64,000 nucleotides of DNA from Ignavibacterium sp. (GTDB lineage: Bacteria > Bacteroidota > Ignavibacteria > Ignavibacteriales > Ignavibacteriaceae): the NCBI GenBank assembly GCA_018335755.1, contig JAGXRK010000019.1, positions 124,001 through 188,000 of the forward strand, given 5' to 3'. The position numbers and the translations under genes were made by a program. Position 1 is the first letter of the stretch. Each line of letters begins with the position of its first letter. Below the pieces are notes generated by a model. The model did no database searches and was not told the DNA's origin. It saw only the letters and a list, made by a program, of their open reading frames with translations. Shown in pieces: positions 56,823 through 64,000 of the stretch.

Positions 56823-58337
56823 CTACTGAGGTATTTCAAGACCTACAAATCTTGTATTACCAGATGAGTCCTGAACCTTAAGCAGCAATGCTTCACCTTT
56901 TTTTGAATTAATTATCTTTGAAAGATCATCAACATCTTTAATAGACTTTCTATCTGCTTCAACAATTGCCAAACCTCTAAAAAGTCTTTGATCGTCAGCT
57001 TTACTGAAAGATTTTACTTCTGTGATCATTACACCTGCATCGATTTTATAGTCAGTCTTTTCTTTTTCAGTTAGGTTTTTTACAGTTAATCCAATATCCT
57101 CAAATGAAGCAGTAGTTTGTTTGGGCTCAGCTGTTTTATCCCGGCTTTCCATCTTTACTACCGGTTCAGATTTGCTGTCATCATCTCTGGATTTTAATAT
57201 AACTTTTCTTTCAATTTCCTTCCCGTCACGGAAAATGTCAAGAGTAACTGTAGTACCGGCAGTTTTTGAAGCGATGTAACTCTGAAGTTCGTTTGGCTGA
57301 TTTATTTCTCTACTGTCAATTTTAAGTATAACATCACCGGACTTTAAATCGGTAGAAGCAGCAGCACCATCTGGAAGAACTCCTTGAATTATAACTCCGC
57401 GAGGTCTGTCCAGACCTAGAGATTTGGCGATTGCATTATCAACTTCTCCAATATTAACACCAATATATCCTCTATTAACTCTACCCGTAGCAATAAGATC
57501 TTTAGCGACGGAGCGTGCCAGATTTATTGGAATTGCGAATCCGTAACCAATGTATGTCCCTGTTCCTCTAGTAGCAATAGCTGAGTTTACTCCAACAACT
57601 GCTCCGGATAAATCAACAAGTGCACCACCACTATTGCCAGGATTTATAACAGCATCAGTCTGAATAAAGTTTTCTACGCCGTAACTATCACGAATCAAAC
57701 CTAACTGTCCTCTTCCGATAGCACTAACAATACCAGCAGTAACAGTAGAAACAAGGGCAAGGGGATTTCCAATTGCCATAACCCACTGACCTACTTTTAA
57801 ATTATCAGAATCCCCAAGATATGCTGGTACCAGATTATCAGCGTCAATTTTTATCACTGCGAGATCAGTTAAAGGATCAGTACCTATTACGGTTGCTGTA
57901 AAATTTCTTTTATCGGATAAGCCGACAGATACCCTGTTTGCATTTTCAACTACATGGTTATTAGTTATGATATATCCATCTTCAGAAATTATAATACCGC
58001 TTCCGGAACCTCTCTGTTCCTGGGGCATATCGCGGAATGGAAAGGAAAAAAAGTCTCTTTGAGAAGTTTCTCTTTCAGAAACAACAGCGATTTGTACTAT
58101 TGCTGGCGTTACCTTTTCTGCAACTTCAATAAAAGCTTTACTAAATGCTGTTGCATCAGCATCTAAATTAACTGGTGGAGTATTAGCACCTAACTCAACA
58201 TCAGCAAAACCAGGTCTTACTAATCCAAATCCTGAAACAAGAATTGCACCGAACAGCATTCCAACTATAAGCAGAACTGCTGCTCCAAATAATCCTTTCA
58301 TTTTCCCTTTTTGCAGGGATTTGATTTCGTTCAACAT
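56823..58337 (-). CDS. degQ: HtrA/DegQ-family periplasmic serine protease
   Basis: A 504-residue envelope protease. An N-terminal membrane segment (AAVLLIVGMLFGAILVSG) anchors or exports it. The catalytic triad regions are visible: ITNNHVVENA (His), DLAVIKID (Asp) and INPGNSGGALVDLSG (Ser). Two PDZ domains follow, beginning near GYIGVNIGEV and TASFEDIGLTVKNL. It would degrade or chaperone misfolded envelope proteins. It is transcribed after recO with a 64-base gap and has SD AAAGGAG ahead of the ATG. It ends at a strong terminator. Confidence 0.93.
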   Translation of the reverse strand: MLNEIKSLQKGKMKGLFGAAVLLIVGMLFGAILVSGFGLVRPGFADVELGANTPPVNLDADATAFSKAFIEVAEKVTPAIVQIAVVSERETSQRDFFSFPFRDMPQEQRGSGSGIIISEDGYIITNNHVVENANRVSVGLSDKRNFTATVIGTDPLTDLAVIKIDADNLVPAYLGDSDNLKVGQWVMAIGNPLALVSTVTAGIVSAIGRGQLGLIRDSYGVENFIQTDAVINPGNSGGALVDLSGAVVGVNSAIATRGTGTYIGYGFAIPINLARSVAKDLIATGRVNRGYIGVNIGEVDNAIAKSLGLDRPRGVIIQGVLPDGAAASTDLKSGDVILKIDSREINQPNELQSYIASKTAGTTVTLDIFRDGKEIERKVILKSRDDDSKSEPVVKMESRDKTAEPKQTTASFEDIGLTVKNLTEKEKTDYKIDAGVMITEVKSFSKADDQRLFRGLAIVEADRKSIKDVDDLSKIINSKKGEALLLKVQDSSGNTRFVGLEIPQ

Positions 58338-58401
58338 TTTTTTTCTCCTTTAGGTTTTTTCGTTTACGTAACAAAAAGTATCAAAATGTGTCGATAAATA
58401 C

Positions 58402-59148
58402 CTACTTAAAATTATTATAATAATTTAATGATTGAATTCCTGTGAAATCCGGAATGTGATTTTTTGTGTACCTGTTCAAAAATATATTTGCTTGTTTAAT
58501 TAAATCAACAGAAAAATTTTTAACAGGTCTATTGTTGATTAGACAAAAAAAGTAAGATAAAAGTTCCGCTGATATAAAATTCAATTGCGGATGCGACTCA
58601 AAACAATTGACACAGACAAATCCTGTCTCAAAAGTATAACCACCGGTTCCTTTTCCAATTTCTGCCTCACAAATTCCACATTTTGTTATTTGCATAGCAT
58701 ATCCCAGTTCAGATAAAAAGAAGAGATAGAATCTTCCGAATAAGATACCCGGATGTTCCATCGCTAAATCAATCAATGATAGGATTTTTACGAGACCCTT
58801 AAATAATTTTTTATTTGTTTCATTCTCCACAGTCAATCTCTTAACCAGTTCAAGTATAGCTAAAGCGTACTGGGTTCTATCAAGATCTTCTTTAATCCGC
58901 GGGTAATGTGCAATGATATCTACACTTGATAATAACTGAAGATCACGGCTATCCTTTTTATAAATTACCATCTGAACATAATTAAGCGGATCAGCAATCA
59001 TCCCAAGTTTTCCTTTTGGGTTCCTTGCACCTTTAATAATAACTGACATTTTTCCGTATGATTCAGTGTATACAGAAATGATTAAACTTGTATCGCCATA
59101 GTTTAGTTTACTAAGTACTATGCCTTCTGTTTTTATTATATCACTCAT
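58402..59148 (-). CDS. recO: DNA repair protein RecO
   Basis: RecO anneals ssDNA and with RecR loads RecA. The 248 residues start with an OB-fold (TEGIVLSKLNYGDTSLIISVYTESYGKMSVI) and have a zinc-binding CGICEAEIGKGTGGYTFETGFVCVNCF, followed by helices with the weakly conserved C-terminal half. Length and order fit the family. It overlaps mtnA by four bases, and recR of the same pathway is at 25.8 kb. Confidence 0.9.
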   Translation of the reverse strand: MSDIIKTEGIVLSKLNYGDTSLIISVYTESYGKMSVIIKGARNPKGKLGMIADPLNYVQMVIYKKDSRDLQLLSSVDIIAHYPRIKEDLDRTQYALAILELVKRLTVENETNKKLFKGLVKILSLIDLAMEHPGILFGRFYLFFLSELGYAMQITKCGICEAEIGKGTGGYTFETGFVCVNCFESHPQLNFISAELLSYFFCLINNRPVKNFSVDLIKQANIFLNRYTKNHIPDFTGIQSLNYYNNFK

Positions 59149-60155
59149 TTTATAAAATTATAAGGAAACAGGAATAAATCTTCTTCAGTAATTATTCCGG
59201 TTATCAGATGTGCCGGTGTAACATCAAATGCCGGCATAAATGTTGGGTAAGAATCAGGAACAATTTTAAGACCTTTAATTTCTTTAAGTTCTGCTCCTTT
59301 TCTGTACTCAATATCAATTTCAGTTCCATTTGCAATTTTTCTATCAATTGTAGTTGAAGGAGCAGCTATATAGAAAGGGATATTATGATAATTACAAAGA
59401 ACAGCCAGATTGTAAGTGCCAATTTTATTTGCTGAATCGCCATTTAAAGCAATTCTATCCGCACCGGTAATAACAATATCAATCTTTCCCTGCTGCATAA
59501 GAACAGCCGCAGTCGAATCTGTATTAACGGAATAGGGAATTCCATTTTTATCCAGTTCAAAAGCAGTTAATCTTAATCCTTGCAGCAGTGGTCTTGTTTC
59601 ATCTGCATACACGTGAGAAACAAGATTTGTATCAAATGCGTGCTTAATAACTGAAAAAGCTGTGCCCAAACCCCCGGCTGCTAATGAGCCTGTATTGCAA
59701 TGTGTCAGCACGTTAGATTTTTTCTTAAAAATCCTCAATCCGTTGCGGGCAATTTTTTCAGAGAATTCATCTTCCTCTTTATGAATTTTTACGGCTTCAT
59801 CAAGCATTTTATCATAAACCGATTTATGGTCAGTAATTGATTCGAATTTTTCCTTCATTCTGTTTAGTGCATAAAAGAGATTAACAGCTGTTGGTCTTGT
59901 AGATGCAAGTCTGTTAAATGAAGTATAAAAGTCTTTTTTAGGATCAATTGAATTTTTTAATGATAAGGCAATTGCATAAGCAGCAGATATTCCTATAAGA
60001 GGCGCACCACGCACTTCCAGTCGCACAATAGCTTCTGCAATTCGTTCATAATTATCAGTGGAGATATAATTTTCCTGCAGCGGAAGTTCGGTTTGGTCCA
60101 GATATTTAAGCTTACCTGATTCAAACTTTAAATTGTAATAATCAGCTTTCATCAA
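59145..60155 (-). CDS. mtnA: Methylthioribose-1-phosphate isomerase
   Basis: It converts MTR-1-P to methylthioribulose-1-P in methionine salvage (or the related 5-deoxyribose route). The 336-residue protein has VRLEVRGAPLIGISAAYAIA, RPTAVNLFYALNRM, VLTHCNTGSLAAGGLGTAFS and GADRIALNGDSANKIGTYNL. That is the family signature for the catalytic Cys/Asp. It overlaps both recO (four bases) and the PfkB kinase gene (14 bases). No mtnK, mtnN or mtnP is adjacent. Confidence 0.93.
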   Translation of the reverse strand: MMKADYYNLKFESGKLKYLDQTELPLQENYISTDNYERIAEAIVRLEVRGAPLIGISAAYAIALSLKNSIDPKKDFYTSFNRLASTRPTAVNLFYALNRMKEKFESITDHKSVYDKMLDEAVKIHKEEDEFSEKIARNGLRIFKKKSNVLTHCNTGSLAAGGLGTAFSVIKHAFDTNLVSHVYADETRPLLQGLRLTAFELDKNGIPYSVNTDSTAAVLMQQGKIDIVITGADRIALNGDSANKIGTYNLAVLCNYHNIPFYIAAPSTTIDRKIANGTEIDIEYRKGAELKEIKGLKIVPDSYPTFMPAFDVTPAHLITGIITEEDLFLFPYNFIK

Positions 60156-61056
60156 ATCTGGATAAATTCATAAATTCTCTGAATCTGTCCTTAATGCGTA
60201 AAATGGAAAGTTCCTCCAATCCTTTGGTGCTGAATTTTTCAACACAAAAAGAGGCCATAGTACTGCCGTAAATTACAGCAGCCTTTAAACTTTTTGGAGA
60301 AAGATCGCGATTGCGATGCAGATAACCGACAAAACCTCCTGCAAAGGAATCGCCAGCTCCGGTAGGATCGTTAATCATTTCCATAGGATAAGCCGGTGCA
60401 GAAAAAATGACATCCTCGGTAAACAAAAGTGCACCGTGTTCACCTTTCTTAATTATCAAAATTTCAGGTCCTAAATCTCTTATTTTTTTTGCAGCTTTAA
60501 TAAGATTTGGTTCGTGCGCCAGAAGCCTGGCTTCTGAATCATTAATAATCAGTACACTTACTCTGGGAAGAAGTTCAAGTAATTCTTTTTTCTTTCCTTC
60601 AATCCAGTAATTCATGGTATCGCAAACTACAAACTGAGGATTATTCATTTGATCAAGCACCCTGCCTTGAAGAACCGGATCAATATTTCCTAGACAGATA
60701 TACTTAGATTTACGCCAGTTTTCAGGAATAACCGGATCAAATTTTTCAAACACATTCAGCTCTGTTGATAATGTATCACGAACATTTAGGTCATAATGAT
60801 ATTTTCCAGACCAGCGAAAAGTTTTTCCGTCTTCAACAATTTTTAATCCATCAAGTTCAATGTTGTGCTCTTCAAGCATTTTCATGTATACCTTAGGAAA
60901 ATCACTGCCGACTATTCCAACCAGATTGATCGGTCCGGTAAAGTAACTTGCTGAAAGTGAAATATAGGTTGCCGATCCGCCAAGAGCGTCATTAACTTTA
61001 TCGAACGGTGTTGATACTGTGTCAAGACCTACCGAACCAACTACTAACAGACCCAA
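60142..61056 (-). CDS. PfkB-family sugar/nucleoside kinase
   Basis: A 304-residue ribokinase-fold kinase. It starts LVVGSVGLDTVSTPFDKV and has the substrate segment GGSATYISLSASYF. The anion hole and catalytic Asp are in NDPTGAGDSFAGGFVGYL. Family members phosphorylate adenosine, ribose, fructose-1-P and others. Being transcribed just before mtnA and overlapping it by 14 bases, it may serve the same pathway, such as phosphorylating a deoxy- or methylthio-sugar, but that is only a guess. Alternatives are adenosine kinase or a general sugar kinase. Confidence 0.82.
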   Translation of the reverse strand: MGLLVVGSVGLDTVSTPFDKVNDALGGSATYISLSASYFTGPINLVGIVGSDFPKVYMKMLEEHNIELDGLKIVEDGKTFRWSGKYHYDLNVRDTLSTELNVFEKFDPVIPENWRKSKYICLGNIDPVLQGRVLDQMNNPQFVVCDTMNYWIEGKKKELLELLPRVSVLIINDSEARLLAHEPNLIKAAKKIRDLGPEILIIKKGEHGALLFTEDVIFSAPAYPMEMINDPTGAGDSFAGGFVGYLHRNRDLSPKSLKAAVIYGSTMASFCVEKFSTKGLEELSILRIKDRFREFMNLSRFDES

Positions 61057-61281
61057 AATATTCTCCTGATTTATGATTAATTATAAATGACACGGGAAAA
61101 ATAGAAAAATAACAGATGAATGCACAATATTATTGAATTGGATTTATAATTACATTTTGTAGAAGTGTTATCCAAAATAAATTTAGGTTTTATTCAAAAT
61201 AAAAGAAGTCAAATTCATTTTTAATTGAATCCCTCATAAAAAGTTTTACTCCCTTATCGTTCAATTGTTTTAGAATTAAAT

Positions 61282-61346
61282 GCGGCTAAAGCCCTTAATC
61301 TCTTAGTCTTTATAATAACAGTTGGATAAATCCAACTGCAAGAGAT
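61282..61346. repeat. Intergenic palindromic elements (REP-like)
   Basis: This 440-base gap (61057-61496) has no gene. It holds GGCT-AA-AGCC (61284-61293), a perfect palindrome CAGTTGGAT-AA-ATCCAACTG (61319-61338) and flanking arms TCTCTT/AAGAGA (61300-61305 and 61340-61345). The same sort of short GC-richer islands in AT-rich DNA occur at 43.2 kb. I see no promoter or tRNA. Confidence 0.6.
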
Positions 61347-61429
61347 AAAAAATACATATAATCAGTTTTTATTACTTTTTATTTCAGATACTATTGCATT
61401 ACTCAAATATTTGCTATTTTGACCAAAGG

Positions 61430-61465
61430 GAGAAATCTTTTTCGTGACATATTGAAAGATTTCTC
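61430..61465. repeat. Inverted repeat downstream of the Nudix gene
   Basis: GAGAAATCTTT (61430-61440) and AAAGATTTCTC (61455-61465) are an exact 11-base inverted repeat around a 14-base loop. No T-tract follows on either strand, so it is more like a REP element than a terminator. Confidence 0.55.
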
Positions 61466-61496
61466 AGCTCTTTCGGAAAATTCAGGAGACTGTTTC

Positions 61497-61958
61497 CTAA
61501 ATTTTTATTTCCAGGAAATTCCAAAACACATTATTGTTCTGAAAATAATCAACAATGATATCAACTGACCTGTGCTGACCAGCCCAGGCAAGTTTCTTTT
61601 TTGCTTCTTCCGGGGTAAACCATCCGAATTCAGAATGTTCATTACTAATCAATACTTTTTCATCGTTCTTTACAATTGCAGCAAATACCGGAACCAAAGT
61701 TATTGAATCATTATCAGCAGTGTAAAATGAATTGATATTTGGAACGACCCAGTAATTTAAGGGAGTTAATCCGGTTTCTTCTTTTATTTCGCGAAGAGCG
61801 CTATCATAAGCTTTTTCTTCCGGTTTTACCTTACCGGAAACCATTTGCCATATATTTGGATAATACTGAACGGGCGATCTCTTTAACAAAAGAAATTCCA
61901 ATCGTCCATTCAATTCCCTGAATATATGTGCTTCAATTAAATTTGAATTTATTTTCAC
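61497..61958 (-). CDS. Nudix hydrolase (NudB-like)
   Basis: This 153-residue protein has the Nudix box GKVKPEEKAYDSALREIKEETGL in the middle (pattern G-x5-E-x7-R-E-x2-E-E-x-G), with all the metal-binding glutamates. VPVFAAIV and HSEFGWFTPEEAKKKLAW match the dihydroneopterin-triphosphatase-like subgroup, so folate or nucleotide clean-up is possible but not certain. It is the first open gene after the repeats and has its own context, with no operon partner. Confidence 0.85.
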   Translation of the reverse strand: MKINSNLIEAHIFRELNGRLEFLLLKRSPVQYYPNIWQMVSGKVKPEEKAYDSALREIKEETGLTPLNYWVVPNINSFYTADNDSITLVPVFAAIVKNDEKVLISNEHSEFGWFTPEEAKKKLAWAGQHRSVDIIVDYFQNNNVFWNFLEIKI

Positions 61959-62077
61959 CTTAAATTCCTTCTATTCTTTAATCGTTATTAGTTTACTACT
62001 CTAACTAAAATAGTATTATTCTTAAAAGAGCATTAAGCTATTTCAAAAATTCAAGCATTCAACCGGATTCACTGAGG

Positions 62078-64000
62078 TTAAAAATATGCTCTGGCTTCTG
62101 CTCTGGCAGTATGAATAGCCCTTGAGGCGCCGAGAATTCTGCCATCGTAACTAATAGTTGTCTGAAGATTTGCGGATAACCTGTAATCGAAATTCAAACG
62201 CCAGTAATAATTTTTGCCAATCTGGTTTCCGCCTGTCAATTCAAATGGAATAAAATTTTGTGTAGTATTTGCAATCAATTCATTTCGCTCCAATTCAACC
62301 CGCAGTCTTCCTGTTCCGAGAAATGATAAGTTAAACCGGAGTAATTGCGAATTTAAATCAATAACAGTGGGATTTTCAGGAAATATGTCTTCACTTCTTC
62401 CAACTTTAATTTTAAAGCCCACTTCAATATTTCTAACCGGTCTGTATGAAAAATCGGAGGAAATATCATTATTGGTTACACTTCTTCTTCGGTTGGATTT
62501 TTCTCCGGCGCTCACATTATCGGTTTGACTCACAATATCAGTTTGGTTGCTAACTTCTTTAATGAGTTTGAATTTAATTCTTAAACTTCTTTCCCGGTTA
62601 TAGCCACGTTCATAGCCATCAAAAAATTCGTTCAAGCTGTTGCGTTCAGTAAATCTGAAACGGAAAGATAAGTCCTGCTGGTTTTCAAATACAAAGATAT
62701 CCTGTTGAAAATAATTTGAACCGCGGATTGTTTGTCCTTCATTAAGAAATGAACTGAAATTCAGGAAATAAATTTTTGCATAATCAGTTTCCCTGCTGTT
62801 TTCTTCTATTCTCCAAAAAGTTTCGGATGAAAGAGGATTGAGAAAAATTCCTGGTAAAGAAGTTTTACTGAAAAGATCTGAAAAATTTATTTTCCACCGT
62901 GTGCTTGCTTTAAGATCTATAACAGGAAATAATTCATCTGTTGGTATTGTGACCTGAATAAAATCGCCATCAAAAATTGTTGGCTCAAATTCATTTTCAT
63001 CTGCAATGCCGTTATTATTCAAATCACCAAGGTATTTAAAATTCCCTGTTCCCTGCTCCACCCTGACGAAAACTTTTTGCAGGCGCGCAGAACGCTGTGT
63101 AGAAACTTCGTAGAAAAGGTCACCGTTAAGTATTCTATCCCAAAATTTGAAACGTGACTGCGACCTGACCAGAATAGTTTCACTATCAAGAAAGCCTTTT
63201 TCTTTAAAGCTGTCTGAATATTTTTTATCTCTAAAAGTAAGATTCAATGAAGTGTTAACTTCGCGGATACCCGAATAGGATGCCTCATATGAGTGTGTGT
63301 TTGCAATTGATTCGTTGCGCATGACCCCATTAACCGGAATGTACTCATCACGCAGTGAATATCTTGCAATAAAATTAAACCCATCAACATCTACCAGTTG
63401 AAGTGAGGGTATGTACTCAAAATATTTCAAGCTGCCAACAATGAGTGAATCAGAGTTTGTCCGCTTGTCGACTTTATCCTCAGCAATAAATTCAAAAGCT
63501 GGCTTAAAGATTAGATAAGTGTAAAAAGCATCAGCTCTATGCCTGAACCAGCTGCTTGAAAGCAATTCGTTTTTTGATTTCACATAGTCCAGATTGTAAT
63601 TTAAACCGAATGTTTTATTATCCGAAAATGAAAGAATGTTGTTAAATCTGTCAGAAGAAAAACTATCACCCTTTCGTAAAAATCCTGCAGAAGCAGAGAG
63701 CTTAAAATTATTAATGGGAAGTAATGTTAATCCAATTTCCCTTAGTAATTCATCATCAGATTCGCGGGACTGCAATGTATTATAATTTCTGTTAAACTCA
63801 ACTTCATTAAATCTATCTGCAGAAGTGAATTTATCCTGAATAAATCTGTCTCTAAAACTGAATCCTGCCTTACCCAAATTTAAAGTTCCAATTTTTACTT
63901 CGGTTGGATTAAGTCTCAAAGAAATATTCCTGGCATATCCATAGTTATCCTGTTCATCAAGATTTGAGAACCTGTTTTTATCCCAGAGACTTCCTGCATA
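62078..64000 (-). CDS. C-terminal part of a probable outer-membrane beta-barrel protein, 5' end outside window
   Basis: The frame is open from the stop at 62078 to the window edge without a signal peptide; an internal TTG at 63919 is not the true start, since the reading frame continues (GSLWDKNRFSNL) beyond it. About 640 residues are visible. They alternate aromatic and hydrophilic residues with many Arg/Asn, contain a calcium-type loop DLNNNGIADENEFEP, and end in ...RAEARAYF, a terminal Phe as in outer-membrane barrels. I see no enzyme motif, and it could belong to the large surface or secretion proteins of this phylum. The identity remains open. Confidence 0.6.
   Translation of the reverse strand, partial: YAGSLWDKNRFSNLDEQDNYGYARNISLRLNPTEVKIGTLNLGKAGFSFRDRFIQDKFTSADRFNEVEFNRNYNTLQSRESDDELLREIGLTLLPINNFKLSASAGFLRKGDSFSSDRFNNILSFSDNKTFGLNYNLDYVKSKNELLSSSWFRHRADAFYTYLIFKPAFEFIAEDKVDKRTNSDSLIVGSLKYFEYIPSLQLVDVDGFNFIARYSLRDEYIPVNGVMRNESIANTHSYEASYSGIREVNTSLNLTFRDKKYSDSFKEKGFLDSETILVRSQSRFKFWDRILNGDLFYEVSTQRSARLQKVFVRVEQGTGNFKYLGDLNNNGIADENEFEPTIFDGDFIQVTIPTDELFPVIDLKASTRWKINFSDLFSKTSLPGIFLNPLSSETFWRIEENSRETDYAKIYFLNFSSFLNEGQTIRGSNYFQQDIFVFENQQDLSFRFRFTERNSLNEFFDGYERGYNRERSLRIKFKLIKEVSNQTDIVSQTDNVSAGEKSNRRRSVTNNDISSDFSYRPVRNIEVGFKIKVGRSEDIFPENPTVIDLNSQLLRFNLSFLGTGRLRVELERNELIANTTQNFIPFELTGGNQIGKNYYWRLNFDYRLSANLQTTISYDGRILGASRAIHTARAEARAYF

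Overview
The window is AT-rich DNA (clearly below 40% G+C by eye, not computed), densely packed and without tRNA, rRNA, phage or CRISPR features. The gene content points to a Gram-negative member of the Bacteroidota/Chlorobiota/Ignavibacteriota group, most plausibly an Ignavibacteria-like heterotroph. The clues are a gingipain-type (C25) secreted peptidase, a carboxypeptidase-domain TonB receptor with a TPP riboswitch, SLBB-type polysaccharide export, a SusA-like amylase, pyruvoyl arginine decarboxylase and many lipoproteins. Many genes have clear AAGGAG-type ribosome binding sites. The phylum assignment is inference.

Layout. 1-5.0 kb: 3'-truncated giant secreted C25 cysteine peptidase on the minus strand. 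5.1-23.1 kb: a minus-strand polysaccharide locus. In transcription order it runs from outer-membrane export protein (Wza-like) and chain-length protein (Wzz/GumC-like) through UDP-glucuronate decarboxylase, MurJ-like flippase, methyltransferase, asparagine-synthase-like protein, GT9 transferase, Wzy/O-antigen ligase, glucuronyl C5-epimerase-like protein, GT4, UDP-GlcNAc 2-epimerase, GT4 and two DegT aminotransferases to a PglC-like initiating phosphosugar transferase. 23.1-26.7 kb (minus): ybaB-recR-methyltransferase-two lipoproteins-ftsX. 26.9-36.1 kb (plus): a degenerate PurC-like protein, psd, pssA, purS, purQ, tatA, gatA, GNAT, sucD with a histone-like lysine tail, ndk, NamZ-like muramidase and a lipoprotein. 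36.2-36.5 kb: a small exported Cys-Pro repeat protein split by an in-frame stop.

36.6-43.1 kb (minus): DMT exporter, SDR protein, sugar MFS transporter, alpha-amylase and a propeller-like lipoprotein. 43.3-45.7 kb (plus): smpB, tyrS and arginine decarboxylase. 45.8-50.5 kb (minus): a thiamine unit (TPP riboswitch with terminator, TonB receptor, thiN, SSF symporter). 50.6-61.1 kb (minus): LysM lytic transglycosylase, acyl-CoA carboxylase beta subunit, MBL hydrolase, aroC, HtrA protease, recO, mtnA and a PfkB kinase. 61.5-64 kb (minus): a Nudix hydrolase and the C-terminal part of a probable outer-membrane barrel protein.

The most notable points are these: a polymer locus combining UDP-xylose synthesis with a heparan-type C5-epimerase fold; the riboswitch-controlled thiamine operon in which an SSF symporter takes the usual PnuT place; a PurC paralogue that has lost catalytic residues beside purSQ; the lysine-rich SucD tail; the interrupted CP-repeat gene; a likely ATT start codon; and several families of short palindromic intergenic repeats.
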